In this document: one piece after another, positions 27,180 to 37,054 of the stretch
Layout: each line of letters starts with the position of its first letter
How positions within the stretch are numbered: the stretch's first letter is position 1
Assembly: GCF_016834455.1 (NCBI RefSeq)
Contig: NZ_CP069213.1
Span: forward strand, 2,108,501 to 2,172,500
Direction of reading: 5' to 3'
Source: Shewanella litorisediminis
Lineage (GTDB): Bacteria > Pseudomonadota > Gammaproteobacteria > Enterobacterales > Shewanellaceae
Length of the DNA: 64,000 nt
The notes under the pieces: model-generated
What the model was told of the DNA's origin: nothing
Database searches by the model: none
The model's input: only the letters and a program-made list of their open reading frames with translations
Made by a program: the position numbers and the translations under genes

Positions 27180-28955
27180 TCAGTCTTGTTTCGGCTCTTT
27201 CGGCAGCACCGCGATGCCCAGTTCCACCAGTTGGTCGGGGTTGGCATGTCCCGGCGCGTTGGTGAGCGGACAGGCCGCCGTGGTGGTCTTGGGGAAGGCC
27301 ATCACGTCACGGATGGAGCTTGCGCCGGTCATCAGCATCACCAGACGGTCCAGACCGAAGGCGAGACCTGCGTGTGGTGGCGTACCGAAGCGCAGTGCTT
27401 CCAGCAGGAAGCCAAATTTCTCTTTGGCTTCTTCATCGTCAATGCCGAGGATACGGAACACGGTAGACTGCATATCGCCATTGTGGATACGTACAGAACC
27501 ACCGCCCAGTTCCACACCATTGAGCACCATATCGTAAGCATCAGACACGGCTTTGCCTGGGTTGGCTTCAAGCTCGGCTGCAGTTACACCGCGCGGCGCA
27601 GTGAATGGATGGTGCACGGCGTAGAAACGGCCATCGGCCTTCTCGAACATCGGGAAGTCAACCACCCACAGTGGGCGCCACTCACCCTGGAGCAGTTTGA
27701 AGTCTTCACCGGCTTTGAGACGCAGAGCACCCATGGACTCGGCAACCACGTTGGCCTTGTCGGCACCGAAGAAGATGATATCGCCATCGGCCGCGCCGGT
27801 ACGGGCGATGACTTCCTTGATGATGTCTTCAGTCAGGAACTTGGCCACAGGCGACTGTATTCCTTCCAGGCCGGCCGCCAGGTTGTTGACCTTCATCCAC
27901 GCCAGACCGCGGGCACCGTAGATACCCACAAACTTGGTGTAGTCGTCGATTTGCTTACGCGACAGCTCGGCGCCGCCAGGAATACGCAGGGCAGCAACGC
28001 GGCCTTCTTCATCATTGGCAGGACCAGAGAATACGGCAAAATCAACCGCCTTGAGCAGGTCGGCAACGTCCACCAGTTCCAGCGGGTTACGCAGATCCGG
28101 TTTGTCCGAGCCAAAGCGGCGCATGGCTTCGTCCCAGGTCATCTTGGGGAATTCGCCCAGATCCACGTTCATCAGTTCGAGGAACAGGTTACGGATCATA
28201 CGCTCGGTCGTTTCCATCACCTCATCAGAGGTCATGAACGAGGTCTCGATATCAATCTGAGTGAATTCAGGCTGACGGTCGGCGCGCAGGTCTTCGTCGC
28301 GGAAACACTTCACGATTTGATAGTAACGATCGAAACCCGACATCATCAGCAGCTGTTTGAACAGCTGTGGCGACTGAGGCAGAGCGAAGAACTGACCTTT
28401 ATAGGTACGGCTTGGCACCAGATAGTCGCGGGCGCCTTCCGGTGTGGCCTTGGTCAGGATGGGGGTTTCAATATCGAGGAAACCGTTGCCATCCATAAAG
28501 CGACGCACAAAGCTGGTGACCTTGGCGCGGAACATCAGACGCTGGGCCATTTCAGGGCGGCGCAAATCCAGATAGCGGTACTTGAGACGCTGCTCTTCGC
28601 TGCTGTTTTGATGGTTATCCAGGCTCAGTGGCAGAGGATCGGCAGCGTTGATGATGGTGAGCGCTTTACCGAGCACCTCAATTTCGCCGGTTTTCATCTG
28701 GCTGTTCACCTGGCTGTCAGGACGTGGACGCACCACACCTTTTACCTGAACACAGAACTCGGCACGCAGGCTGCTGGCAACGTTGAATACGTCTGGCAAG
28801 TCCGGGTCATACACTACCTGAACCAAACCTTCGCGGTCGCGAAGATCCAAAAAGATCACACCCCCCAAATCGCGGCTGCGGTTTACCCAGCCAACGAGGG
28901 TGACTTCTTGTCCGACGTGAGACTTATTAACGTCTCCACAATAATGACTGCGCAT
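27180..28955 (-). CDS. aspS: Aspartyl-tRNA synthetase
   Basis: 591-residue class IIb synthetase of the bacterial type. N-terminal OB-fold anticodon domain (about 1-105), class II motif 2 ([18 protein letters not shown] near 215-235), a GAD insertion domain (about 285-420), and motif 3 '[12 protein letters not shown]' near residue 530. Length agrees with E. coli AspRS (590). It has its own promoter with AAGGA before the ATG. No other gene is cotranscribed with certainty; yebC begins 123 bases downstream past a terminator. Confidence 0.98.
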   Translation of the reverse strand: MRSHYCGDVNKSHVGQEVTLVGWVNRSRDLGGVIFLDLRDREGLVQVVYDPDLPDVFNVASSLRAEFCVQVKGVVRPRPDSQVNSQMKTGEIEVLGKALTIINAADPLPLSLDNHQNSSEEQRLKYRYLDLRRPEMAQRLMFRAKVTSFVRRFMDGNGFLDIETPILTKATPEGARDYLVPSRTYKGQFFALPQSPQLFKQLLMMSGFDRYYQIVKCFRDEDLRADRQPEFTQIDIETSFMTSDEVMETTERMIRNLFLELMNVDLGEFPKMTWDEAMRRFGSDKPDLRNPLELVDVADLLKAVDFAVFSGPANDEEGRVAALRIPGGAELSRKQIDDYTKFVGIYGARGLAWMKVNNLAAGLEGIQSPVAKFLTEDIIKEVIARTGAADGDIIFFGADKANVVAESMGALRLKAGEDFKLLQGEWRPLWVVDFPMFEKADGRFYAVHHPFTAPRGVTAAELEANPGKAVSDAYDMVLNGVELGGGSVRIHNGDMQSTVFRILGIDDEEAKEKFGFLLEALRFGTPPHAGLAFGLDRLVMLMTGASSIRDVMAFPKTTTAACPLTNAPGHANPDQLVELGIAVLPKEPKQD

Positions 28956-29017
28956 TGAGAGTTATCCTTTTTCCTGCACCGGTGCGGCGGAAATCTGATT
29001 GAAAATTGTGACTGGGC

Positions 29018-29045
29018 ATTATAGAGAAAGAATGCCCTGAGCCAA
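29018..29045 (-). promoter_or_regulatory. Probable promoter of aspS
   Basis: On the minus strand: -35 TTGGCT (29040-29045), 16-base spacer, -10 TATAAT (29018-29023), giving a leader of about 55 bases. Confidence 0.7.
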
Positions 29046-29145
29046 AGTACTTCACTTTTGGTCGGTGAAGTATCCAGCAAGTTTTTGCCATTGACCAGAG
29101 GCCCAGGCCAGCAAAATGCCACGAGTGCGCAAAAAAAACGCACTC

Positions 29146-31953
29146 TTATGCACTGCGGTAACCATTGCCCCCCGCCTGCTTGGCGAAATACATCATTTTA
29201 TCGGCTTTTTGCATCAGGCCTATGGGGTTGTCGCTGTCGGACGGGAAGATGGCAATGCCGATACTGGCGGAGAGTTTGACAGTCTTTTTACCCACTATCA
29301 GTGGCTCACCAATACGGGCTATCAGGGTTTCGGCCACCTGACAGACACTGTCGAGGTCGTGAATTTTATTGAGCAGCACCACAAACTCATCACCACCAAA
29401 CCGCGCCACCGTGTCTGACTTTCTCACCGCTTCGTCGAGCAAGTTTGCCACTTTCACCAAAGCGGCATCGCCAGTGACGTGCCCTTCGGTGTCGTTTATC
29501 TCTTTAAATCCATCGAGATCGACAAACAGCAGTGCAAACTTACTCTGTTCGCGGCTATGAAACAGGGTGGCCTGCTTAAGACGATCGTCCAGCAACATTC
29601 GGTTTGGCAGCCCGGTCAGAGGGTCATGGCTGGCGAGATGGGCAATGCGCAACTCGGCTTCTTTTCTGGCTTGAATTTCACTTTTCAGGCGCCGGTTAAT
29701 CACGGATATCACCAGTACCAGCAAGGTCAGCAGCGCCAGAGCCACCGCCACACCTTTCATATAACGCTGATAACGCACCAGGCCAGCGTCGAGTTTGATG
29801 TCCATCCAACGGCTGTAGATTTCCTGTACCTTGGCCTTATCCAGTTTGGCAATGACCCGATTAATAAAAGGCAAAAGCTCTGCGTGCTTCGAAGACACCG
29901 CAATATGGCTTTTCTGATCCGCAAAATCAGCCAGCAGCGACATCTTGAGCTGTTGATACTGTCCTGCGCCCAGTTGGTTTGCGACTGTCACCACTTTTTC
30001 AAGGAATACATCGGCCTTGCCGGAGGCGACCGTTTGCAATCCGGATTGACTATCGGGCACCAGCACCAGTTTGATGCCGGGATATTCAGCCATCAAACGG
30101 CTGACAATCTGGTATCCCTCTACCACCGCCAGGCGCTGACCTTCCAGCTGCTCCAGGTTGAACACAGTCACGCTTTCCAGTGGGCTGACCAAGGCCCATG
30201 CCGAGGGCCAATAGGGCTCGGAATAACCCAGTTGCCCTTCCCGCTCGGCGGTTTTCGCCACACTGCCGGCTAAATCGATATTGCCTTTGGCCAGGGCGCT
30301 TATCAGGTCGCTCCATTCCTTAAAGGGCACAGGTTGAATATCGACGCCCAGCATGGTTTCCATCATGTTGGCAATGTCGGCGTTAACACCCGCAAAGTTT
30401 CCCTTTTCATCGACAAACTCCATCGGGCCCCAGTTTTCCAGAAACCCCATGCGCAGGGTTCCAAGTCCATCGAGATAGCGGCGTTGGTTGTCTGTGAGCT
30501 CAATGTGCTCCTTGTTTTTCAAAAACACATGATCGCGGCTGTTGAGCATCCATTTTTGCTCTATATCTGCCAGTTCCTGCCAACTTATCATGTTGAATCC
30601 AGAAGAAATACGATTGGCAAGCCCCTGATCGCCCTGACGTATCAGGGCATAAATTTCAGTATCAAACTCGAGGGTGGGCACTTGATGAAACTCAGACCAG
30701 CTGCGATTTAGCAGTAAATAGTGTTGGGTCCAGGCTGCCGCCGCCACAAAACCAACAATATCCCCCTGATGCACGGCTGCGAGCATCTCGTCCATGCCTT
30801 GATAAAATCGAATTTGGGTATCGGGTAAAGCCGCCTTAAGCTCAGCGACATAAGGCGCGGTCGGGAATACACCAACACGTTTACCCTTTAATGCGCCCAG
30901 CTCCCGACTTTGATCGCCGTACAGAAATAAGCGGCTCTTAATGGTGTACATATGCCAGGCGCGGTAGAGCCCGGTTTTCATATCGTCACTTTCTGGGTAG
31001 CCAATATGGACATCGGCCCGGCCAGAGCGCACATCTTCCAGGCTGCCATTCATATCACCGGGGATGAAGTTGATGGGAATGCCGGTTTTCTCTGACCAAA
31101 GCCGCCAGATATCCACATAAAGGCCATGGGGCTGACCATCGCCGCCAAGATCGACAAAGGGCTCAACCCCCAATTGCATGGCAATGGCAAGGCCGCTCTG
31201 CTGACGCTGATACCCGAGCCAGCGACGTTCGAGCTTGCGAATAAAATCGTCGGCGACGTTGGCAAAGCCTTCATTGATTTCCAGGATAAGGGCGTTGTTG
31301 CCCTTTCTGACCGCTGGATGAAGTTTTGTCTCCCGCACCAATACCCGGGTATTGATGGGAAAGTCAGCCGCCAGTTTCTGCTGCAACACCTGATCGCGCA
31401 TGTAGCCTTCCATCCCGGCAAAGGCAACAAGCTCACCCCGGTATGCGGCTTCAAGCAGGGTATCGCGGGTAGGAAAGTGGCGGAACACCAAACCGGGCTG
31501 GCGACTGCTGAGTTCCTGCTCAAAAGTTGAGCCCTTGACTATGCCTATTTTAAAAGGCTGCAGCTCTTCCAGCGCAGTGCGTCCCTGCAGTTGCTTATGC
31601 AGGTACACATAGGTGTTGACGTCCGAAATGGCGTTGGCGAAAGCAAACCTGGCTTCGCGCTCGGGGTTAATCGCCATACCTATGTGAACATCGGCGCGGC
31701 CTTCTTCCAATTGGGTAACCGAATCGCGCCACACCCTGCCGACAAACACCACCGGCCGACGATTGACCCTGGACCATTCTTTCCACAATTCCACCAACAA
31801 TCCCTGTGGCTCGCCATCATCATCGAGGAACTGAAATGGGTAGCTGTCTTCTCCCATCACCAGCACCAGCGGCTTTTCACTGGCATGGAGTACCGTGGGC
31901 AACAAGAGGCTGAGGAAAAAACACAGTCGTAGAATAAGCTTCAAAGGGAACAC
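29146..31953 (-). CDS. Diguanylate cyclase with three tandem periplasmic solute-binding domains
   Basis: 935 residues. A signal peptide or anchor (residues 1-24) is followed by three consecutive SBP_bac_3-like domains (about 28-250, 255-475 and 500-735; each begins with an 'LRMGF/LVLVMGED...PF.F.D..G...G...D' pattern). A membrane helix then follows (about 755-775), and a cytoplasmic GGDEF domain (about 800-935). The active-site motif is an intact FGGDEF, with an RxxD inhibitory site (RKSD) five residues upstream, so it should be an active, product-inhibited cyclase. It probably senses amino acids or similar small ligands in the periplasm. The start is a GTG with a poor ribosome binding site, so expression may be low. 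Confidence 0.92.
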   Translation of the reverse strand: MFPLKLILRLCFFLSLLLPTVLHASEKPLVLVMGEDSYPFQFLDDDGEPQGLLVELWKEWSRVNRRPVVFVGRVWRDSVTQLEEGRADVHIGMAINPEREARFAFANAISDVNTYVYLHKQLQGRTALEELQPFKIGIVKGSTFEQELSSRQPGLVFRHFPTRDTLLEAAYRGELVAFAGMEGYMRDQVLQQKLAADFPINTRVLVRETKLHPAVRKGNNALILEINEGFANVADDFIRKLERRWLGYQRQQSGLAIAMQLGVEPFVDLGGDGQPHGLYVDIWRLWSEKTGIPINFIPGDMNGSLEDVRSGRADVHIGYPESDDMKTGLYRAWHMYTIKSRLFLYGDQSRELGALKGKRVGVFPTAPYVAELKAALPDTQIRFYQGMDEMLAAVHQGDIVGFVAAAAWTQHYLLLNRSWSEFHQVPTLEFDTEIYALIRQGDQGLANRISSGFNMISWQELADIEQKWMLNSRDHVFLKNKEHIELTDNQRRYLDGLGTLRMGFLENWGPMEFVDEKGNFAGVNADIANMMETMLGVDIQPVPFKEWSDLISALAKGNIDLAGSVAKTAEREGQLGYSEPYWPSAWALVSPLESVTVFNLEQLEGQRLAVVEGYQIVSRLMAEYPGIKLVLVPDSQSGLQTVASGKADVFLEKVVTVANQLGAGQYQQLKMSLLADFADQKSHIAVSSKHAELLPFINRVIAKLDKAKVQEIYSRWMDIKLDAGLVRYQRYMKGVAVALALLTLLVLVISVINRRLKSEIQARKEAELRIAHLASHDPLTGLPNRMLLDDRLKQATLFHSREQSKFALLFVDLDGFKEINDTEGHVTGDAALVKVANLLDEAVRKSDTVARFGGDEFVVLLNKIHDLDSVCQVAETLIARIGEPLIVGKKTVKLSASIGIAIFPSDSDNPIGLMQKADKMMYFAKQAGGNGYRSA

Positions 31954-32092
31954 CCAAAGGTCAAAAAGGCGTAAAAAGAATGTTACTTAACGACGTATTA
32001 GACATAAATTTCCATGAAATAGCCAGTGTGCCCTTGCTGGTCAGAAAAGCGTTTCGTTAAAATACAAGGCTATATTGCGAGATAAGATTCCC

Positions 32093-32824
32093 ATGACCAA
32101 TCAACAGGACACACTGTTCGCCGAGCCAGGCGAGCACCAGGGTAACTTCCAGTTTGACAGTCGCGTTGCCGGTGTATTTGGCGACATGATCCGACGCTCC
32201 GTGCCCGGTTACACGCAAATCATTAACACAATTGGTGAAATTGCCGACCGCTGCGTAACGCCCGGCTCCAATGTCTACGATCTGGGCTGCTCCCTCGGCG
32301 CCGCAACCCTTGCCATCCGCCGCAAAATCGAAGGGCGCAATGCGCACATCTTCGCCATCGACAACAGCGAGCCCATGTTGGTTCGGGCAGAAGAAAACCT
32401 CTCGGCCTACGTAAGCGATACCAAGGTCCACTTTAAGCTGGCAGATATCCGTGAGCAGACCTTTGAAAATGCGTCTCTGGTAGTGCTTAACTTTACCCTG
32501 CAGTTTTTACCGCCAAACGACAGGGACACCCTGCTGGCACGCATCTATAAGGGATTGAACCCCGGCGGAATGCTGGTGCTCTCTGAAAAGCTCAAATTTG
32601 AAGGCAGCGACATCCAGGTGCTACTGGACTCGCTGCATCTGGATTTTAAACGGGCCAACGGTTATAGCGAGCTGGAAATCAGCCAAAAACGCAGCGCTAT
32701 TGAGAATGTCCTGATCCCAGACACTCTGGATCAGCACAAAAACCGGCTGACGCAAGCCGGCTTCACTCAGGCAGACCTTTGGTTTCAATGTTTTAATTTT
32801 GCCTCTATGGTGGCTATCAAGTGA
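32093..32824 (+). CDS. cmoA: Carboxy-S-adenosyl-L-methionine synthase CmoA
   Basis: 243-residue enzyme that converts SAM and prephenate to carboxy-SAM, the donor for wobble uridine-34 modification of tRNA. Class I methyltransferase fold with motif I '[15 protein letters not shown]' near residue 60 and '[12 protein letters not shown]' near residue 130. The start at 32093 ([13 protein letters not shown]) is favoured over a TTG six codons upstream because it matches the family. It overlaps cmoB by four bases (GTGA). Confidence 0.97.
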   Translation: MTNQQDTLFAEPGEHQGNFQFDSRVAGVFGDMIRRSVPGYTQIINTIGEIADRCVTPGSNVYDLGCSLGAATLAIRRKIEGRNAHIFAIDNSEPMLVRAEENLSAYVSDTKVHFKLADIREQTFENASLVVLNFTLQFLPPNDRDTLLARIYKGLNPGGMLVLSEKLKFEGSDIQVLLDSLHLDFKRANGYSELEISQKRSAIENVLIPDTLDQHKNRLTQAGFTQADLWFQCFNFASMVAIK

Positions 32825-33813
32825 TCAGTTTCTCAAGCTTTTATCGTCAAATCGCCGATACCCAATTGCAACATTGGCTCGAGTCATTGCCCGCCATTCT
32901 GGGTGAATGGCAACGCCAACATAAACACGGCAATCTGCCCAAGTGGGAAAAGGTGCTGGCAAAACTTCACTATCCGGCCCCTGAATTTCTTGACTTGAAA
33001 GACAGTGTCACTATTGGCGATGGGCAGCAACTGGACAGTGGGCAAACCGAAAAGCTCGAAAACCTGCTCAGGATTTTGCAGCCCTGGCGCAAAGGCCCCT
33101 TCCATGTGCATGGCATTCATATCGATACCGAATGGCGCAGCGACTGGAAATGGGACAGGGTTGCTCCCCATATCAGTCCGCTGACCAATCGCACGGTCCT
33201 GGACGTGGGTTGTGGCAGTGGCTACCACATGTGGCGCATGCTCGGTGCCGGTGCAAAGCGTGTTGTGGGTATCGATCCCTCGGCGCTGTTTTTATGCCAG
33301 TTTGAAGCCATTAAGCGGCTGATAGACGCAGAATTGCCTGTACACCTGCTGCCCCTTGGGATTGAGGAGCTGCCGCCCCTGGATGCCTTCGATACCGTGT
33401 TCTCCATGGGCGTGCTTTATCACAGACGTTCACCCATTGATCATTTGTTACAGCTTAGGGATCAATTGCGAATGGGCGGTGAACTGGTGTTGGAAACCTT
33501 GGTGGTAGATGGTGATAAAGACACAGTTCTGGTGCCGCAAGATAGATATGGCAAGATGAATAATGTATGGTTTTTACCATCAATTGATGCACTTAAACTG
33601 TGGCTGGAAAAGTGTGACTTCACCGAAGTGCGCTGTGTGAATGTGGATGTCACTTCTCTCGCTGAGCAGCGCAGCACCCCATGGATGCAAAACGAATCCC
33701 TGGTGGACTACCTTGACCCCAAGGACATTAACCTTACGGTTGAAGGCTATCCGGCACCAAAACGGGCCACTTTCATCGCGGTAAAAAACCGCAGTCCACA
33801 GGATGCAGACTGA
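32821..33813 (+). CDS. cmoB: tRNA U34 carboxymethyltransferase CmoB
   Basis: 330-residue partner of CmoA; it transfers the carboxymethyl group to 5-hydroxyuridine at position 34 of several tRNAs, giving cmo5U. The SAM-binding motif '[15 protein letters not shown]' lies near residue 123 and '[15 protein letters not shown]' near residue 195. GTG start overlapping the cmoA stop. The next gene begins 34 bases later with no terminator between, so the retropepsin-transglutaminase-ligase genes may be read through from the cmo promoter. Confidence 0.97.
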   Translation: MISFSSFYRQIADTQLQHWLESLPAILGEWQRQHKHGNLPKWEKVLAKLHYPAPEFLDLKDSVTIGDGQQLDSGQTEKLENLLRILQPWRKGPFHVHGIHIDTEWRSDWKWDRVAPHISPLTNRTVLDVGCGSGYHMWRMLGAGAKRVVGIDPSALFLCQFEAIKRLIDAELPVHLLPLGIEELPPLDAFDTVFSMGVLYHRRSPIDHLLQLRDQLRMGGELVLETLVVDGDKDTVLVPQDRYGKMNNVWFLPSIDALKLWLEKCDFTEVRCVNVDVTSLAEQRSTPWMQNESLVDYLDPKDINLTVEGYPAPKRATFIAVKNRSPQDAD

Positions 33814-33847
33814 GACCAGAACAGCTATCGAAAGGGAAGCAAAGACT

Positions 33848-34567
33848 ATGTTCAAACATGCCCTGGCCGTCGCCATTGTCGCCGTGTGTGCGGGTTGCAG
33901 CACCACCTCAACACCAGAAACCGTGGGCCCGGCTCCGGTGAATGCCGATGAGCTGAAACTCAGCCTCGATAACAGTGAAGCCCGTATGCTGGCTGTCATC
34001 GACAGGGGAAATCTGGACACCCAGGAAAAACTGTCAGAGTTGAACAGCGCCATCGCCTCCCTGGACAAAAATCTCGCCTCGCTGAAACAACGCAATCAAT
34101 TGGCAGCCACCACCACTGTGCCTTTGGAATGCCCGCCCAGTGCTATCGGTGACAAGTTTATGCTCGGTGAGGTAGAAAACGTCTTTATCGACGAACTCAA
34201 ATCCAGTTTTCACACCCGCATCGATACAGGTGCAGAAAGCTCATCACTGGATGCGCGTAACATTCTCTTGTTTGAACGGGATGGCGAGCAATGGGTCCGT
34301 TTCGATGTAATGGTGCAGGGTGAGGCCAAGCCCCCCTCCACCTTCGAGTCAAAAGTCGTGCGTTTTGTGCGAATTAAACAGGAAGGTGATGTGGACGACC
34401 GCCGCCCGGTTATTCACGCCCACCTTAAAATTGGCAAATACAGCGCCGAAACCGATTTGAACCTCACCGACCGAAGCCATTTGGATTACCCCTTGTTGCT
34501 TGGCCGTAAATTTATCAAAGACATTGCAGTTGTGGATGTGAGCCAGCAGTTTATTCACGGAAAGTAA
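33848..34567 (+). CDS. Retropepsin-like lipoprotein (PF05618-type 'ATP-dependent zinc protease')
   Basis: 239 residues. A signal sequence (MFKHALAVAIVAVCAGC) ends in a lipobox-like CAG-C, so Cys17 is probably lipidated, though Cys at -3 is unusual. A coiled-coil stretch (about 35-85) links to a C-terminal domain with the aspartic protease motif D-T-G-A (126-129), 'DYPLLLGRKFIKDIAVVD' completing the retropepsin-like fold. Homologues carry the misleading legacy name ATP-dependent zinc protease and are found beside RimK-like ATP-grasp ligases. The start at 33848 has AAGGGAAGC upstream; the frame is open for 15 more codons into cmoB. Stop and next-gene region overlap. Predicted to trim or process the product of the ligase two genes downstream; that role is inference. 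Confidence 0.85.
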   Translation: MFKHALAVAIVAVCAGCSTTSTPETVGPAPVNADELKLSLDNSEARMLAVIDRGNLDTQEKLSELNSAIASLDKNLASLKQRNQLAATTTVPLECPPSAIGDKFMLGEVENVFIDELKSSFHTRIDTGAESSSLDARNILLFERDGEQWVRFDVMVQGEAKPPSTFESKVVRFVRIKQEGDVDDRRPVIHAHLKIGKYSAETDLNLTDRSHLDYPLLLGRKFIKDIAVVDVSQQFIHGK

Positions 34568-34593
34568 TGGATCTCCAGAGCAAAGGAGCGCAG

Positions 34594-36096
34594 ATGCACT
34601 CACGTAAGCCATTTTATATTTTCGTTTTTTTATTGGTCGTCCTTGGGCTGTCCAGCAGTATTTATCGCGGCGTTGAGCACAGGGTGCCGTTTTTGCCGGG
34701 TGAGCAGGTCAACACCTGGGCGATAGATGCCAAAGTCAGCTTTATCGGTCAGGGCGGTGAGAGTGAAGTCTCGCTGGCCTTACCCGAGGATCCGGCCTTT
34801 GAAGTGCTGCTTGAGCACACGACGTCTGCGGGTTTTGGTCTGTCCATCATGAACGATGCACAGGGACGCCGAGCCCTGTGGAGCAAACGTGCAGTGCTTG
34901 GGCAACAGGACCTCTACTATAAGGTCACTCTGGTCCCCACCGGCATCTCCCGATTGGCAGAGGAAATCGAACCACAGGCGCCCGAAGCCCCTGTATGGGC
35001 CGCCACTGAGCAGACCGCCGCTCAGGAAATCATTGATGCCGCCTGGGAGCGCAGTGGCTCTAACCTCTCCTATGCCCGTCAGTTGGTGAAACTGGTTGGT
35101 ACAGAAGAAAGCCAGAATCTGGCGCTGCTGCTGACAGCCCAGACCCCAAGCCGTCTTTTTATCAACTTGTTGGCCGCCAAGGGTGTTCCCGCCCGTGAAG
35201 TCTCAGCCCTGTTTCTGGAAGATCAGCGCCGCCGCCAGCAACTGGTGCCCTTCGTGGAAGTGTACAATGAGGGCGAGTGGTATCTCTTCGACGCCACCAG
35301 TGGCAAAGAAGGACGCCCCGAGAATCTGCTGCTTTGGGAACGTCAGGGTAAATCGGTACTGGACGTGATTGGTGGCAGCAACTCCCAGGTGAGTTTCTCC
35401 ATGCTGATGGAAACCCGCCCGGCCCTCGCCACTTCTATCGACATGATGGAAACTACGCAGGGACTGGACTTTTCGCTCTATCAATTACCGCTTGAAGAGC
35501 AAAGCCTGTTCAAAGGGATTTTGCTTATCCCCATTGGCGTGCTGATGGTGGTGTTCCTGCGGGTGATTATTGGCATCAAGACCTCCGGCACCTTTATGCC
35601 GGTATTGATTGCCCTGGCGTTTATTCAAACCACCCTGCTCACCGGCCTTGTCGGCTTTTTGCTGATTGTTGCCTGTGGCCTGATGATCCGCTCTTATCTG
35701 TCGCACCTTAATTTGCTGCTGATTTCTCGAATATCGGCGGTGATTATTGTGGTGATAGGCATCATAGGTATTTTTACCCTGCTCTCATACAAGTTCGGGC
35801 TCAGCGAAGGCCTGACCATTACCTTCTTCCCGATGATCATTCTCGCCTGGACCATCGAGCGTATGTCTATCCTTTGGGAAGAAGAAGGCGCCAAAGAAGT
35901 GGTTCTTCAGGGCGGCGGCAGCCTCTTGGTGGCAACCCTGGCCTACCTCGCCATGAGCGCCAGCTGGGTGCAGCACTGGGTGTTCAACTTCCTCGGGATC
36001 CACCTGGTCATTCTGGCGCTCGTGATGTTGATGGGCCAATACACGGGCTATCGCCTGCTTGAGCTCAAGCGCTTTAAACCCCTGGCGGGAGAATAG
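34594..36096 (+). CDS. Inactive transglutaminase-like protein with C-terminal multi-pass membrane domain
   Basis: 500 residues. An N-terminal membrane helix (about 5-25) precedes a periplasmic domain with a transglutaminase-like core (about 150-275). The core keeps 'LLAAKGVPAREV' and 'VEVYNEGEWYLFDAT', so the fold and the catalytic Asp position are recognisable. The catalytic Cys position has no Cys and the catalytic His (normally in HAWVEVY) is replaced in 'VPFVEVY', so it is a pseudo-enzyme. Seven or so membrane helices follow (about 305-490). This is the inactive transglutaminase/7TM architecture known next to retropepsin and ATP-grasp genes. The start at 34594 is set by AAAGGAG five bases upstream; an ATG at 34567 overlapping the previous stop lacks a site. 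Confidence 0.85.
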   Translation: MHSRKPFYIFVFLLVVLGLSSSIYRGVEHRVPFLPGEQVNTWAIDAKVSFIGQGGESEVSLALPEDPAFEVLLEHTTSAGFGLSIMNDAQGRRALWSKRAVLGQQDLYYKVTLVPTGISRLAEEIEPQAPEAPVWAATEQTAAQEIIDAAWERSGSNLSYARQLVKLVGTEESQNLALLLTAQTPSRLFINLLAAKGVPAREVSALFLEDQRRRQQLVPFVEVYNEGEWYLFDATSGKEGRPENLLLWERQGKSVLDVIGGSNSQVSFSMLMETRPALATSIDMMETTQGLDFSLYQLPLEEQSLFKGILLIPIGVLMVVFLRVIIGIKTSGTFMPVLIALAFIQTTLLTGLVGFLLIVACGLMIRSYLSHLNLLLISRISAVIIVVIGIIGIFTLLSYKFGLSEGLTITFFPMIILAWTIERMSILWEEEGAKEVVLQGGGSLLVATLAYLAMSASWVQHWVFNFLGIHLVILALVMLMGQYTGYRLLELKRFKPLAGE

Positions 36097-36097
36097 C

Positions 36098-37054
36098 ATG
36101 AAGTTTGCCTGGCCCTGGGAGCTTCGCCGTGCGGGCGTGCTCAATATGAATAAACGCAATATCGACTTTATTGGCCGTTACAACCCGCGAAAGTACTATC
36201 AACGTGTGGATGACAAGCTCACCACCAAGCAGCTTGCCCTCGCCAATGACATTGCCGTGCCCGATTTGATTGGCGTGGTGCAGGAGCAACATGAGATTGC
36301 CGACATCCCGGAAATGGTACAGGGGCGCAGCGGCTTTGTGATTAAGCCTGCCAAGGGTTCGGGCGGCAAAGGAATTTTAGTGATCACCAAGGTCGAGCAT
36401 GGCCGCTACTACAAACCCAGCGGCAACGAAGTTACCCCCAGCGAAATCGACCGCCATGTGTCCAACATCCTAAGTGGCCTCTTCTCCCTTGGAGGCAAAC
36501 CCGATGTCGCCATCGTGGAAGGGCTCATTCAGTTCGATCCCGTGTTCGATGGCTACAGCTATGAAGGGGTGCCGGATATCCGCCTGATTGTATTCAAGGG
36601 GTACCCTGTGATGGGCATGCTGCGTCTTTCCACCGCGGCATCCGATGGCAAAGCCAATCTGCACCAGGGCGCAGTGGGCGTGGGTATCGACATCGCCACC
36701 GGCAAAGGCCTCAGGGCCGTGCAGTTTAATGAGCCCATCGAGTTTCATCCGGATACAGGCAAGCGCCTGATGGACATTCAGGTACCCAACTGGGATATTC
36801 TGCTCACCACGGCCTCCAGCGCCTATGAAATGTGTGAGCTCGGCTATCTGGGCACCGACATGGTCTTGGACAGCGAAAAAGGGCCACTGCTGCTTGAGCT
36901 TAATGCCCGCCCTGGCCTTGCCATTCAAATTGCCAACGGCAAGGGATTGCTGCCACGGCTGAAGCACGTGGAATCGCTCGGCAACAAGTTTATGGATGTG
37001 AATGACAGGGTGGCCTATGCCAAAGCGCATTTCGGCGCTCACGCTGACAGCTAG
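36098..37054 (+). CDS. ATP-grasp ligase related to alpha-L-glutamate ligases (RimK-like)
   Basis: 318 residues, cytoplasmic. Recognisable ATP-grasp features: 'FVIKPAKGSGGKGILVI' (ATP-binding lysine and Gly-rich loop, about residue 90), 'VEGLIQFDPVFDGYS' near 150, 'PDIRLIVFKGYPVMGMLR' near 168, and the metal-binding 'LLELNARPGL' near 275, all intact, so it should be an active ATP-dependent carboxylate-amine ligase. Relatives are annotated 'alpha-L-glutamate ligase-like'. The acceptor and amino acid are unknown; peptide or protein tailing with glutamate is plausible. GGGAG lies six bases before the ATG, and the gene begins two bases after the transglutaminase stop. It overlaps the next gene by 38 bases. 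Confidence 0.88.
   Translation: MKFAWPWELRRAGVLNMNKRNIDFIGRYNPRKYYQRVDDKLTTKQLALANDIAVPDLIGVVQEQHEIADIPEMVQGRSGFVIKPAKGSGGKGILVITKVEHGRYYKPSGNEVTPSEIDRHVSNILSGLFSLGGKPDVAIVEGLIQFDPVFDGYSYEGVPDIRLIVFKGYPVMGMLRLSTAASDGKANLHQGAVGVGIDIATGKGLRAVQFNEPIEFHPDTGKRLMDIQVPNWDILLTTASSAYEMCELGYLGTDMVLDSEKGPLLLELNARPGLAIQIANGKGLLPRLKHVESLGNKFMDVNDRVAYAKAHFGAHADS

Noticed and set aside
27108..28958. A 616-codon open frame on the plus strand lying entirely across aspS.
   Set aside because: It is the mirror of the conserved aspS coding sequence, has His/Gln-rich composition, no ribosome binding site and no recognisable domain. High GC in the third codon position of aspS explains the long antisense frame.
29110..29145. 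Hairpin GAGTGCG ... CGCACTC with an 8-T loop after the solute-binding/GGDEF gene.
   Set aside because: The T tract is in the loop rather than after the stem, so it is not a standard terminator; kept out of the feature list.
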